DNA of 64,000 nt from Clostridia bacterium. GTDB taxonomy: Bacteria; Bacillota_A; Clostridia; Oscillospirales; CAG-272. The notes below the pieces were generated by a model, which did no database searches, had not been told where the DNA came from, and saw only the letters and a program-made list of their open reading frames with translations. Position 1 is the first letter of the stretch. Every line of letters begins with the position of its first letter. The stretch is from contig JAFTLD010000014.1 in assembly GCA_017452945.1 (NCBI GenBank), positions 8,969 to 72,968 of the forward strand, given 5' to 3'. This document shows positions 8,776 to 17,052 of this stretch, piece after piece. Both the position numbers and the translations under genes were made by a program.

Positions 8776-10146
8776 ATGAAAATCGCGTTGATCTCTCCTG
8801 CGGGAGCGATGCACAGATATAACGGAATGTTTCACAAGGGGCTGCACTATGCGCCTATTACGCTCGCGCTCCTTGCTGCCCTTGTTCCCAAGGAGCTGGA
8901 GGCCGAGGTGGTCATTTATGACGAAACTGCCGAAGCAATTCCGCTTGATACCGATGCGGACGTGATCGCCATCACCTGTATTACGGGAACCTCATCCAGA
9001 TGTTATCGATACGCCGATTATTTCAGAAGCCTTGGAAAGACGGTTTTGCTTGGCGGCGTACATCCTTCGCTTTGTCCCGATGAAGCAGCCGGGCATGCGG
9101 ATGCGATTCTGACAGGCCTTGGAGAAAAGACCTTTCCCCGGGCACTGCTGGATATCCGAGATGGTTGTCTGAAGCCGCACTATCACGGTAGCGGCTGTGC
9201 GGATATTGCAAACAGACCTTTGCCAAGAAAGGATTTGCTCAATAAGAAAAAGTATATTACGCTCAACACGGTTGAGGCTGTGCGCGGCTGTAACCATTCC
9301 TGTACCTTTTGTGCGTATCCCGCGGCCTTTGGCAGGCGCGTGATCACGCGCCCGGTTGCGGATGTGATCGCAGAGATCAAGTCGTTCCGAGGCAAAGAGG
9401 TGATCTTCCCGGACGTCAATCTGATTGCAGACGTGAAATATGCCAAAGAGCTTTTCACCGCCATGATCCCGCTCAAAAAATGGTGGATGGGTCTGACCAC
9501 TACCGCTATCGGACATAACGACGAGCTCTTGGAAGTTTTTCAAAAGAGCGGATGCAAAGGGCTTCTTATCGGCTTTGAATCGGTCAATCAGGAAACGCAG
9601 CAGGGAATGCACAAGGGTGTGAATCGCGTGGATGAGTATAAGTCTTTGATGGATAAGCTGCATCGCAAGGGAATCATGGTCATGGGTTGTTTTACCTTTG
9701 GTGCGGACGAGGACGGCCCCGACGTATTCAAGCGTACGGTTGATCTTTGTCTGGAGGCAAAGATCGATCTGCCCAGATTTTCAATCGTCACGCCTTTTCC
9801 GGGAACAGAATATTACCGCGAGCTGGAGGCTCAGGGGCGCATTACCGAGCGCGATTATGCCATGTATGACGTGGAGCATTGCGTCTATATTCCCAAGCAA
9901 ATGACCGCCAAGGAATTGGAGGAGGGGCTTGCATGGGCATGGAAGCAGACTTATTCCTGGAAGAGCATTTTCAAACGGCTTGACTTAACCAAAATCAGAA
10001 CACTCAAGAGCCTTTATATGCTGGTCAACATCGGATACAGAAAGTATGCAAAGGAATTTGAAATATTCGGAGCGGACGTTATGTCGGATAATTCCGATAT
10101 TCCTGAGGTAGCAAAGCATGAAGATACTGTTGATCACACCATATGA
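8776..10146 (+). CDS. B12-binding-type radical SAM protein 1
   Basis: 456 residues. The N-terminal ~140 residues form a cobalamin-binding-like Rossmann domain (MKIALISP, LGGVHPSLCPDEA) and lack the classical DxHxxG cobalamin-ligand motif, as in many BchE/HpnP-type enzymes. The radical SAM core carries CNHSCTFC (Cys172, 176, 179) for the 4Fe-4S cluster, then GFESVNQET and FTFGADED, matching family landmarks. Such enzymes methylate or rearrange unactivated carbons or phosphorus using SAM. AAAGGAG precedes the ATG. The gene overlaps the next one by 29 bp, which points to translational coupling. Substrate unknown. Confidence 0.85.
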   Translation: MKIALISPAGAMHRYNGMFHKGLHYAPITLALLAALVPKELEAEVVIYDETAEAIPLDTDADVIAITCITGTSSRCYRYADYFRSLGKTVLLGGVHPSLCPDEAAGHADAILTGLGEKTFPRALLDIRDGCLKPHYHGSGCADIANRPLPRKDLLNKKKYITLNTVEAVRGCNHSCTFCAYPAAFGRRVITRPVADVIAEIKSFRGKEVIFPDVNLIADVKYAKELFTAMIPLKKWWMGLTTTAIGHNDELLEVFQKSGCKGLLIGFESVNQETQQGMHKGVNRVDEYKSLMDKLHRKGIMVMGCFTFGADEDGPDVFKRTVDLCLEAKIDLPRFSIVTPFPGTEYYRELEAQGRITERDYAMYDVEHCVYIPKQMTAKELEEGLAWAWKQTYSWKSIFKRLDLTKIRTLKSLYMLVNIGYRKYAKEFEIFGADVMSDNSDIPEVAKHEDTVDHTI

Positions 10147-11437
10147 CCGCAATTACCGCTACAAAAGCGCGTTTACAAAATCGCTGAGCTATATGCCGCT
10201 GACCATGCCGTATCTGGCAGCACTCACGCCGCAAGAGTACGGGGCGCAATTTTGTGCAATTGACGAGGGTGTTCAGAAATGCGATTACGAAAAGCTTGGG
10301 TTTTACGATATCGTTGCCATCACCTCGGTCACTTCCTCTGTCAAGCGCGGTTATGAGTTGGCAGCGTATTTCAGGCAAAAGGGCAGCTATATCGTCATGG
10401 GCGGGCATCACGTTACCCTGTGCCCCGATGAAGCCGCACAGCATGCGGACACTGTTATGACAGGTCCGGGGGATCGCATCTGGCCACAGTTTATCCATGA
10501 TTTTGCGAAAGGCGCACCCAAGCCGCGCTACGACGGTGAGCATTGCGATATTGGTGCGGCAAACGTCGTTCCCATGCGTGAGCTGATGCAAAAGAGCAAG
10601 TATATCGGTGTTCCCACCGTGATTGCAAATTTCGGCTGTACAAACAAATGCGAATTCTGCGTCATCAATTCCTTTTGGGGCGGTAAGCATTCCGCAAGGA
10701 AGATAGAGGATGCAATCAACGAGATCAGATCACTGAAATCCAAGCGGATTCTGTTTCTTGATCCATCCCCTACGTCGAACAGGGAATATGCCAAAGAGTT
10801 TTATCAAGCACTCATCCCTCTCAAAATTCAATGGGCAGGACTTTGCACAACCGACGTGTGCCGGGACGAAGAGCTTTTTGACCTCATGATCAAGAGCGGA
10901 TGTATCGGTATTCTGATGGGATTTGAAACCTTCAGCGAGCAAAGTCTTAAGGAAAGTCATAAGAGAAATAAAGTGGAGCAGTATAAATCGGCAGTGAATA
11001 AATTCCACCAAAACGGTGTTTCCGTACTCGGTACGTTCATGCTGGGGTTTGACGGTGATACCAAAGAAAGCATCATGAAAATGCCCGACTATATTGAGGA
11101 GATCGGTGTGGATATCCCTCGCTTTGCCATTCTTACACCGTATCCCAATACACCTACACATACACGCCTGGAAGCGGAAGGGCGAATCATTTCAAAGGAT
11201 TGGAATGATTACGACAGTATCCACGCCACCTTTGCTCCAAAGAACTTCACAGCACGGGAGCTTGAAGAAATGCTGGTGTCGGTTTCGAACGAATGTTATA
11301 CACTTAAGCGAATTTGGAAAAGGGCTGTGAAGAACAAGTACGGTGGATTGATCAAGCTTGGTGTGAATTTTGGGTTCAAAATATATAACGCAAAAGTATC
11401 CAAGACTTTAAGAAAGGACTGGAGCAAACAATCATGA
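10118..11437 (+). CDS. B12-binding-type radical SAM protein 2
   Basis: 439 residues with the same two-domain layout: an N-terminal Rossmann domain (MGGHHVTLCPDEA) and a radical SAM core with CTNKCEFC (Cys174, 178, 181). It is clearly related to its neighbours but far from identical, so each copy probably has its own step rather than being a recent duplicate. The cluster is followed by LMGFETFSEQS and FMLGFDGDT. GAGGT before the ATG lies within the end of the previous gene. It ends in an ATGA overlap with the third radical SAM gene. Confidence 0.85.
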   Translation: MKILLITPYDRNYRYKSAFTKSLSYMPLTMPYLAALTPQEYGAQFCAIDEGVQKCDYEKLGFYDIVAITSVTSSVKRGYELAAYFRQKGSYIVMGGHHVTLCPDEAAQHADTVMTGPGDRIWPQFIHDFAKGAPKPRYDGEHCDIGAANVVPMRELMQKSKYIGVPTVIANFGCTNKCEFCVINSFWGGKHSARKIEDAINEIRSLKSKRILFLDPSPTSNREYAKEFYQALIPLKIQWAGLCTTDVCRDEELFDLMIKSGCIGILMGFETFSEQSLKESHKRNKVEQYKSAVNKFHQNGVSVLGTFMLGFDGDTKESIMKMPDYIEEIGVDIPRFAILTPYPNTPTHTRLEAEGRIISKDWNDYDSIHATFAPKNFTARELEEMLVSVSNECYTLKRIWKRAVKNKYGGLIKLGVNFGFKIYNAKVSKTLRKDWSKQS

Positions 11438-12774
11438 AAATCACGTTTATACTTCCCGCAATCGGGAAAAAACCGGGACAGAAATATCTGAAAAGCTGGC
11501 TGATGGAGCCTCTGACCATTGCGGTTTTGAATTCAATGATCCCCGATGCGTATGAGCGAGAGTTTTTCGATGACAGAATCGAGAACATCAACTACGAAAC
11601 ACAGACCGATGTGGTGTTTATCACGGTGGAAACCTATACCGCAAAGCGTGCGTATTTTATCGCGTCCGAATTTCAAAAGCGCGGAAAAAAGGTCATCATG
11701 GGCGGCTACCACGTCACCCTTTGCCCCGAGGAGGCGATGGAACACGCAGATGCGATTATGGTCGGCAATGCGGACCGTATCATTTCCACGGTGCTTGCAG
11801 ATCTTGAAACCGGAGAACTTAAAAATCGGTATGACGGCGGTGCTTGCATTATGTATAAAATGCCCGACCGGAGCATTTACGCTGATAAAATGAAAAAATA
11901 TCTGCCCGTTTCGTTGGTCGAAACAGGCAGAGGCTGTTATCATAACTGCGAGTTTTGCTCGATAGCAGGTTACTATCATCAGCGTTACATACACAGGGAG
12001 GTTGCGGATATCATTGCCGAGATCAAGACCTGTAAGCACAAAATCTTCTTTTTTGTAGACGACAGCATTTTTTCGGACAAGGCGTTTGCCCGTGAGCTCT
12101 TTGAGAAATTGAAAAAGCTGAATATCATCTGGACAACGCAGATCACTCTCGATATTGCAAGAGATGAGGAAATGCTCCGATTGATGAAGGAGAGCGGCTG
12201 CGAGATGGTGCTGATCGGCTTTGAGTCGATCAATAGCGAGAATCTCAAACAAATGAATAAGGGATGGTCAGAGCGGCTTGGTGAGCGTGAGGCTCTGATT
12301 CAAAAAATTCACGACGTTGGGATCGGCATTTATGCAAGCTTCGTGTTTGGCTTCGATTCGGATAACGAGGACACCTTCAAGGCAACGCTTGAGTTTTGCG
12401 AGAAGCACCGGTTCTTCGTGGTTGCCTTCAATCATCTTTTGATATTTCCCAATACCAAAACGTACGAATCCTTTAAGGCAGACGGTCGCCTGATCTCTGA
12501 GAGGTGGTGGCTGGAGAGCGGATATACCTTTGGAACGGTAACCTTCAATCCCAAGCAGATCACTTCCGAGCATCTTCGCGCTTGCTGTAAGGGCTATCGG
12601 AAAAAGTATTTCAGCTTTGCTTCTATTATCAGACGCGGGAGAACCATGCACAAGCGAAGCAAGGGCTTTTTGATCAATTTTGCTTACTGGGTGATCAATA
12701 TTATCTTCCATTTTGAAATTGATAAACGCTTCGGGATTCCGATCGGAGAGAATTTAGAGGAAAAGAAGAAATGA
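11434..12774 (+). CDS. B12-binding-type radical SAM protein 3
   Basis: 446 residues. N-terminal Rossmann domain with MGGYHVTLCPEEA, then the cluster motif CYHNCEFC (Cys168, 172, 175) after an RG pair, then GFESINSEN and FGFDSDNED. The C-terminal ~90 residues are basic and hydrophobic, as in BchE-like enzymes that may associate with membranes. ATGA overlaps link it to both neighbours (11434-11437 and 12771-12774). It belongs to the same family as the two upstream genes; a different partner or substrate position is an inference. Confidence 0.85.
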   Translation: MKITFILPAIGKKPGQKYLKSWLMEPLTIAVLNSMIPDAYEREFFDDRIENINYETQTDVVFITVETYTAKRAYFIASEFQKRGKKVIMGGYHVTLCPEEAMEHADAIMVGNADRIISTVLADLETGELKNRYDGGACIMYKMPDRSIYADKMKKYLPVSLVETGRGCYHNCEFCSIAGYYHQRYIHREVADIIAEIKTCKHKIFFFVDDSIFSDKAFARELFEKLKKLNIIWTTQITLDIARDEEMLRLMKESGCEMVLIGFESINSENLKQMNKGWSERLGEREALIQKIHDVGIGIYASFVFGFDSDNEDTFKATLEFCEKHRFFVVAFNHLLIFPNTKTYESFKADGRLISERWWLESGYTFGTVTFNPKQITSEHLRACCKGYRKKYFSFASIIRRGRTMHKRSKGFLINFAYWVINIIFHFEIDKRFGIPIGENLEEKKK

Positions 12775-13835
12775 GAAACGCCATGCACAAGGCTACCCAA
12801 GCTGATGGCAAGGAGATTTTGCGCATTTTGGAAAGCTCAGCTGCCAAGGGAAGCATTGAATTGATCTATACCCGTCGCCCCGATGCCTATGAATCTTATA
12901 TGCGAGAGCCGGGCGAGTCGCACGTGTTTGTTTCCAGAGAGGGCGAGCGCGCTATAGGCACTTGTGCCGAGCTGATCCGCAAGGTCTATATTGACGGCAA
13001 GATCTGTCGGGCTGCCTATATTTGCGGCTTGAAGAAGGATGCGGCATATGAAGGCGGTATTGGTTTTGGTGCAGGCTTTGTGCGTGATCTGGCATGTGAC
13101 GGTGTGGATTTTTATTACTGCTCAGTGGTTTCGGATAACGCCCACGTACAGCGTACGTTTGAAAAAAGCAAAAGAGCCATAGCCGCAACGCCTATAACCG
13201 CTTATAGAACGTATATTCTCAATCCGTGCCTCAGATATCGGATCCCCGCGCACAACTATATCTTCCGACAGGCAACTGCAGACGATACCGAAGAGCTTCT
13301 TGCATTTCTGAATGCAGAGGGGAAACAGAGCGATCTGTTTCCCGTTGTGGAAAGCCTTGAAGATTTTTATAACTTGCATATCCAAGATTTTTATCTGTTG
13401 ACCGACACAGGGGGCATTTTGGCAGCCGCGGCACTGTGGCGGCAGACAGAATACCGCCAGTATGTGGTCAAGCGGTATAAGGGGATGATGCGCCTTGCCC
13501 GATATGCCAATCCCTTACTTGAGGCTTCAGGCTATATCCGTTTGCCCAAAGAGAATCAAGCCTTGGATTTCCCCATGCTTTCGTTTTTTGTGTGCAAGGA
13601 TGGAGATCAGACGCTTTGGCGTATTTTGTTCGGTGAGATCAAAAGGGAAGCGGCTAAGCGCTACGGTATGATGGTCATTGGCCTGCCACATAAGCATTAT
13701 GCGGCTCCCGTGCTGAACAGGCTGCCAAGCATTCGCTTTGATACCGAGCTGTATGAGATCGGCTTTCCATGGAAAGGGCCGAGCGCTTGCCACGTCAATT
13801 CTCATGCAATCTATCCGGAGTGTGGGTTGCTGTAG
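12771..13835 (+). CDS. GNAT-family acyltransferase-like protein
   Basis: 354 residues, last gene of the cassette, starting inside the ATGA overlap with radical SAM 3. The order of strands and helices fits two tandem GNAT folds. The first has HVFVSREGERAIGTC then a Gly-rich GGIGFGAGFVRDL in the position of the acyl-CoA pyrophosphate loop. The second begins near residue 165 with FRQATADDTEELLAFL. N-acylation of an amine in the pathway product, or self-resistance, are the natural guesses. No terminator separates it from the radical SAM genes; a strong hairpin follows at 13854. Confidence 0.65.
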   Translation: MRNAMHKATQADGKEILRILESSAAKGSIELIYTRRPDAYESYMREPGESHVFVSREGERAIGTCAELIRKVYIDGKICRAAYICGLKKDAAYEGGIGFGAGFVRDLACDGVDFYYCSVVSDNAHVQRTFEKSKRAIAATPITAYRTYILNPCLRYRIPAHNYIFRQATADDTEELLAFLNAEGKQSDLFPVVESLEDFYNLHIQDFYLLTDTGGILAAAALWRQTEYRQYVVKRYKGMMRLARYANPLLEASGYIRLPKENQALDFPMLSFFVCKDGDQTLWRILFGEIKREAAKRYGMMVIGLPHKHYAAPVLNRLPSIRFDTELYEIGFPWKGPSACHVNSHAIYPECGLL

Positions 13836-13853
13836 CGAAGGAGCATCATCAAA

Positions 13854-13893
13854 ATACGGGAATCTCGCTTTTACCGGGCGAGATTCCTCGTAT
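13854..13893 (+). terminator. hairpin after the radical SAM cassette
   Basis: Long stem of about 15 bp with one bulged A (ATACGGGAATCTCGC with GCGAGATTCCTCGTAT) and a 9-base loop. It lacks a strong T-run but is followed within 10 bp by the much longer palindrome at 13904, which ends in T8. Confidence 0.55.
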
Positions 13894-13903
13894 GGGGCAT
13901 CAG

Positions 13904-14029
13904 AAAAAGAACAGGAGCACAACGGAGCTGGTGAATTAGCGGTAAAACAGCAGGAATTTGCTCAAAAACGAACAAATTCCTGCTGTTTTACCGCTAATTC
14001 ACCAGCTCCGTTGTGCTCCTGTTCTTTTT
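13904..14029. repeat. perfect 57-bp inverted repeat, element A copy 1
   Basis: Bases 13904-13960 are exactly complementary to 13973-14029 with a 12-base loop. The outer ends are A-runs and T-runs, so an RNA copy would act as a very strong terminator in either direction. The core (ATTAGCGGTAAAACAGCAGG, the following GAATTTG, and the loop) recurs at 51303-51353 with the loop in opposite orientation. Perfect arms of this length without any encoded protein suggest a small palindromic mobile element rather than a simple terminator. Confidence 0.85.
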
Positions 14030-14127
14030 TTTGTGAAACGGACGATTGAATGTCCGAACCAAAATTATGATGTTCAGAAAGCAAAGAAAAAGCCCCACAC
14101 GAGGCGGGGCAAGAATTATTCGAAACT

Positions 14128-14994
14128 TTAATATTGTGTCAGCGCAAAAAACTCGCCACAACCAAAGCCGGCTTCATTATGAATGAGTCTTTCAATCAAT
14201 CGGAAAGTTACTGCCGCCTCGACTACTTTGATTTTATGAAGCAGATAGCGCGTACCGTCATTTGTTTCTAATTCTACAATGTGCAGGGATATCAGTTTTT
14301 CCAAAGCTTCCAGTATATCATCTATGGAGATTCCAAGGTGACGAGAAAGTTCATTCGGGCGGATTTCTACCGTAAAATATTCGGCATCCTTATAGTCAAA
14401 CGGTGCGGTGCTCCGAAAATATTCATTACAAGTATGAGAAAGCACCTGTCTTACGTTTGGATCCGATAGCTTTTTCATGCCCAAGGCCACTTCGGGCTTA
14501 TCAAATATTGAACCAATATCAGTCGGCTTGATACCGGAGTCGATCATCGAAAGAGTATTAGACACGAATGCAGCGCCTTCGGCGTCAGATAAGCAGCACA
14601 TCGTGTGAAAATGCCGTATTTGATCGTACTTTTTCGTAGAGAAATTCTGTTCTGCTTTCAAAAAGTCCCAAGAATTGCAATTCACTAAATTTGTTTGATG
14701 ACACAAGGAATCAATGATCGTAGCTTGTGCTGTTTTCGGAAAGTTGTGAACAGCGTTTTCGTTGAAAACATGGGATTGTGGCGTTGAGGCTTGAACGATC
14801 CGTTCTGCAAATAAATCATCCAAGGTCACATCAAGTGCTTCAGCAATTCGAGGAAGGAGCATAATGTCAGGCATAGAAGTTTCTGACTCCCATTTTGATA
14901 CTGCTTGATTGGTCACTCCGATCTTCTGCCCTAAGTCTTCTTGTGTATATCCTTTGCTCTTTCTGAAATAAGCAATGTTCTTTCCCATTGACAT
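14128..14994 (-). CDS. XRE-family transcriptional regulator with C-terminal winged-helix-like domain
   Basis: 288 residues. Residues ~5-62 are a Cro/C1-type helix-turn-helix (GYTQEDLGQKIGVTNQAVSK, then WESE) of the Clostridia 'sessile' XRE group. The middle is helical without known ligand motifs. Residues ~205-275 (RPNELSRHLGISIDDILEAL then a beta-hairpin) resemble a winged helix, so the protein may contact DNA twice. CCTCCTT read on the minus strand (15003-15009) gives an 8-base spacing to ATG 14992-14994. Own promoter; no obvious target gene beside it except the tRNA and palindromes. Confidence 0.8.
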   Translation of the reverse strand: MSMGKNIAYFRKSKGYTQEDLGQKIGVTNQAVSKWESETSMPDIMLLPRIAEALDVTLDDLFAERIVQASTPQSHVFNENAVHNFPKTAQATIIDSLCHQTNLVNCNSWDFLKAEQNFSTKKYDQIRHFHTMCCLSDAEGAAFVSNTLSMIDSGIKPTDIGSIFDKPEVALGMKKLSDPNVRQVLSHTCNEYFRSTAPFDYKDAEYFTVEIRPNELSRHLGISIDDILEALEKLISLHIVELETNDGTRYLLHKIKVVEAAVTFRLIERLIHNEAGFGCGEFFALTQY

Positions 14995-15024
14995 ACGATT
15001 TTCCTCCTTCTCTCGGATGATTGT

Positions 15025-15033
15025 ATTATAGCA
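15025..15033 (-). promoter_or_regulatory. extended -10 promoter of the XRE gene
   Basis: On the minus strand TGCTATAAT (15025-15033), with only a weak -35 (TTTACT) 17 bp further upstream. Confidence 0.55.
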
Positions 15034-15329
15034 TGTTTATGACAAAAAGTAAAGCGACTCATCAGAGACTTTGCATATATATTTTTAACTAAAATCGCTG
15101 TTTGGTTGGAAAGAGGATATACAGAGTGAGGATATCATATCAGCTAATCGGGCAGAAGCCCGAATCCACTAAAAAAGCAAGGCTTTTCAAGCTTGCTTCA
15201 TTTTGTGATCTGATATACAGTATTGGAGTCTATTTGTGCTCATTGCAAAGCTTTGCGATCTCGCAAGCTAACTGTTCGGAATATTCAAGCAAAAATTCTG
15301 TGCGTATCGTTCTCCCTTCGCATCCCAAT
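15034..15329. other. non-coding stretch with two isolated hairpins
   Basis: No gene is supported here. Two perfect small stems are present: CGGGC/GCCCG (15149-15153 with 15158-15162) and AAGCAAG/CTTGCTT (15175-15181 with 15192-15198). They lead directly into the mini-hairpin array. Confidence 0.5.
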
Positions 15330-15529
15330 CACGCCGAAGGCGTGTATGAAATCCGCAACTTGTTGCGGTGTGGAATTGCGACGCAGTCGCGCATGGAATC
15401 ATCCCGAAGGGATGTATGTAATCAAGCCGCAGGGAGATACGCATACACGCTTGCGCGTGATGCCATACGCCTTCGGCAATTCCATACAATGCGCAAGCGC
15501 ATTGATTCCATACCAAGCCTGCGGCTTGG
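15330..15529. repeat. array of covarying mini-hairpins in two opposed halves
   Basis: At least seven short perfect or near-perfect stems follow one another: CACGCC/GGCGTG (15330-15344), CCGCAA/TTGCGG (15353-15368), GCGAC/GTCGC (15378-15390), CATCCC/GGGATG (15400-15414), CACGC/GCGTG (15446-15459), CAATGCG/CGCATTG (15487-15504) and CCAAGCC/GGCTTGG (15513-15529). The stems differ but are each self-complementary. The spacers are nearly constant: TATGGAAT variants in the left half and the reverse complement ATTCCATA in the right half. No open frame explains this. Confidence 0.8.
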
Positions 15530-15536
15530 ATAAAAA

Positions 15537-15576
15537 GAGAACATCCGAACTAAAAAGTTCGGATGTTCTCTTTTTT
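15537..15576. terminator. terminator of tRNA-Glu
   Basis: Perfect 14-bp stem (15537-15550 with 15557-15570), 6-base loop. T-runs on both sides make it bidirectional; on the minus strand it directly follows the tRNA 3' end. Confidence 0.85.
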
Positions 15577-15650
15577 GGTGACCCGTACGGGAATCGAACC
15601 CATGTTTCCAGCGTGAGAGGCTAGCGTCTTGACCGCTTGACCAACGGGCC
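15576..15650 (-). tRNA. tRNA-Glu (anticodon CUC), CCA encoded
   Basis: 75 bases on the minus strand. The acceptor GGCCCGT pairs with ACGGGTC, the T arm has GGGTTCGATTCCC, and the anticodon arm is CTAGC-CTCTCAC-GCTGG, giving anticodon CTC and therefore glutamate (GAG codons). The 3' CCA is genome-encoded. A promoter lies 19 bases upstream and a strong terminator follows at once, so it is a single-gene unit. Confidence 0.93.
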
Positions 15651-15668
15651 GTTCTTGACGACTTGCTT

Positions 15669-15697
15669 ATTATATCACATCATTTTCAAAAATGCAA
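15669..15697 (-). promoter_or_regulatory. promoter of tRNA-Glu
   Basis: On the minus strand TTGCAT (15692-15697), 17-bp spacer, TATAAT (15669-15674), close ahead of the tRNA 5' end. Confidence 0.75.
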
Positions 15698-15874
15698 CCC
15701 CTTTTTGAAAAAAAGTTTTATTTTTTTGCAATTTTTTTGCAAAAATTATAGAGATGCTTTTTTGTGCGGTGTTCTTTTGCGCCGTGTGCGAGCAATGCGC
15801 TGTCGTTCTTGTATTTTTCCGTAATCTTTCACGCGCTTTTCACGCTCGGACGGAATTTGCATGACAGTGAGCTC

Positions 15875-15903
15875 TTGACTTTTTTTGCAGGCAATGCTAT
15901 AAT
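15875..15903 (+). promoter_or_regulatory. promoter of the small lipoprotein pair
   Basis: TTGACT (15875-15880), 17-bp spacer, TATAAT (15898-15903), 37 bases before the start codon. The 170 bp between this and the tRNA promoter hold poly-T/poly-A tracts and nothing else that I recognise. Confidence 0.8.
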
Positions 15904-15940
15904 AATGCTATTGGGTACGTGCAAGAACGGAGGTTATGGC

Positions 15941-16357
15941 ATGAAACGAATCGCTTTGTCTTTAGCGTTGCTTTTGGTGAGCGTTGTGATGCTTGTGTCG
16001 TGTGCTGACATCAAGGAGCAGCAATCTATTCAGAAACTGGATGCGCTGGAGCAAGAATTTGAGCAGGCGGGCTATGATTGCTCGCGTTGGCAGGACGTGG
16101 GTGTGACGTCCTATGCGGAATCGCTTGTGGCAGATTCGGGGATCTTGCTTAAAGGAAAGATCACCGGCATGATGGAATACGTTTACGAGGATCAAGAAAC
16201 CGGTAAGCACGTGCTTGGTATTATTGTGGGGACAACCCACAAATCGGACGCCAAGGCGATAGGCGAGGTCTACGTTGACAGCCTGGAGGCGATTGCCCCC
16301 GACGTTACGTATACTGCTTATCAGTATTACGTTCAGATCGAATACATGCTGACCTGA
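15941..16357 (+). CDS. small lipoprotein, paralog 1
   Basis: 138 residues. The N-terminus is a lipoprotein signal (basic start, hydrophobic stretch, then VSC at residues ~19-21), so the mature protein is tethered outside the membrane. The remainder is acidic, with a pattern LDALEQEF, ..SGILLKGKITG..., YEDQETGKHVLG that recurs in the next gene, which shows the two are paralogs. The start follows CGGAGG at 7 bases. I do not recognise a named family. The pair shares one promoter. Confidence 0.75.
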   Translation: MKRIALSLALLLVSVVMLVSCADIKEQQSIQKLDALEQEFEQAGYDCSRWQDVGVTSYAESLVADSGILLKGKITGMMEYVYEDQETGKHVLGIIVGTTHKSDAKAIGEVYVDSLEAIAPDVTYTAYQYYVQIEYMLT

Positions 16358-16362
16358 TGCAT

Positions 16363-16402
16363 AGCCGAACCAACTTGGTTCGACTCCCGTTTGGTTACGG
16401 CT
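16363..16402 (+). repeat. intergenic hairpin between the lipoprotein genes
   Basis: Two mutually exclusive pairings are possible: a local palindrome CGAACCAAcTTGGTTCG, or an outer stem AGCCG...CGGCT with ACCAA...TTGGT. There is no T-run, so it is unlikely to terminate fully; it may set relative expression or mRNA stability of the two genes. Confidence 0.5.
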
Positions 16403-16437
16403 GACAGAAACTGTAAAAACAAGACGAGGTAAAAAAC

Positions 16438-16890
16438 ATGAAAAAGATTTTGATGATGGTATTGGCCCTGTTTCTTTGCGTTGGTTGCTTTGCTTCCTGC
16501 TCTGCGATTGAGGGCGAGATCGGTAAGGGTACTTCTGTTGCGCTGCTGGATGCATTTCAGACGGAGCTTGAATCGGTGGAGTTTGACACGCTTGAACGCT
16601 ATGACGATGCCGCACTTGCTCAGTATACGAACGAGCTGGCTGCCGATGGCGTAATGCTGCAGGGTGAGATTACGGGCGTGGTGCGCGGTTATTATGAGAA
16701 CCCCGAAACCGGTGATTGGGTATTACAGCTCGGCATCGGTGCCTCTATGATTGAGGATGTCGATACACTGGTGCAGTATTACCAAGAGCAGTATGCAACC
16801 GAGATCGCGGAAGGCCGTGCCGAGGTTACCGGTGCAGGTTGGATTGTCAGCGTTGGAGCTGCGAGCATCGTATTGGAGTCGGATCAATAA
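16438..16890 (+). CDS. small lipoprotein, paralog 2
   Basis: 150 residues, lipoprotein signal ending in ASC (Cys ~21). The mature part aligns with its upstream neighbour over most of its length: LLDAFQTEL, ..DGVMLQGEITGVV.. and YENPETGDWVLQLG match the equivalent blocks. It carries an extra ~12 residues at the C-terminus (GWIVSVGAASIVLE). GAGGT lies upstream of the ATG. Likely co-transcribed with paralog 1 and closed by the terminator at 16901. Function unknown; both are probably surface proteins of the Gram-positive envelope. Confidence 0.75.
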   Translation: MKKILMMVLALFLCVGCFASCSAIEGEIGKGTSVALLDAFQTELESVEFDTLERYDDAALAQYTNELAADGVMLQGEITGVVRGYYENPETGDWVLQLGIGASMIEDVDTLVQYYQEQYATEIAEGRAEVTGAGWIVSVGAASIVLESDQ

Positions 16891-16900
16891 AAATGATATG

Positions 16901-16931
16901 CCGCGCATCCTTGGGTGCGCGGTGTTCTTTT
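16901..16931 (+). terminator. terminator after the lipoprotein pair
   Basis: CCGCGCATCC pairs with GGGTGCGCGG (one G-U), followed by TGTTCTTTT. Confidence 0.7.
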
Positions 16932-16939
16932 GCTTGCTG

Positions 16940-16968
16940 TTGACAAAATCGGGGAAATGATGTATGAT
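16940..16968 (+). promoter_or_regulatory. promoter of the CvpA-like gene
   Basis: TTGACA (16940-16945), 17-bp spacer, TATGAT (16963-16968). Confidence 0.75.
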
Positions 16969-17052
16969 AATAATAGGGGACAGGGAAGAGAACCGTATGC
17001 GTTTGGTTCTCTTCGGCAATAAGACCCGAATCCGAAAAAAGGAGACGATGCC

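Noticed and set aside
15330..15529. CRISPR-like array
   Set aside because: Units do not share a constant repeat; only the short spacers are alike, the stems vary and the orientation reverses halfway. No cas genes are near.
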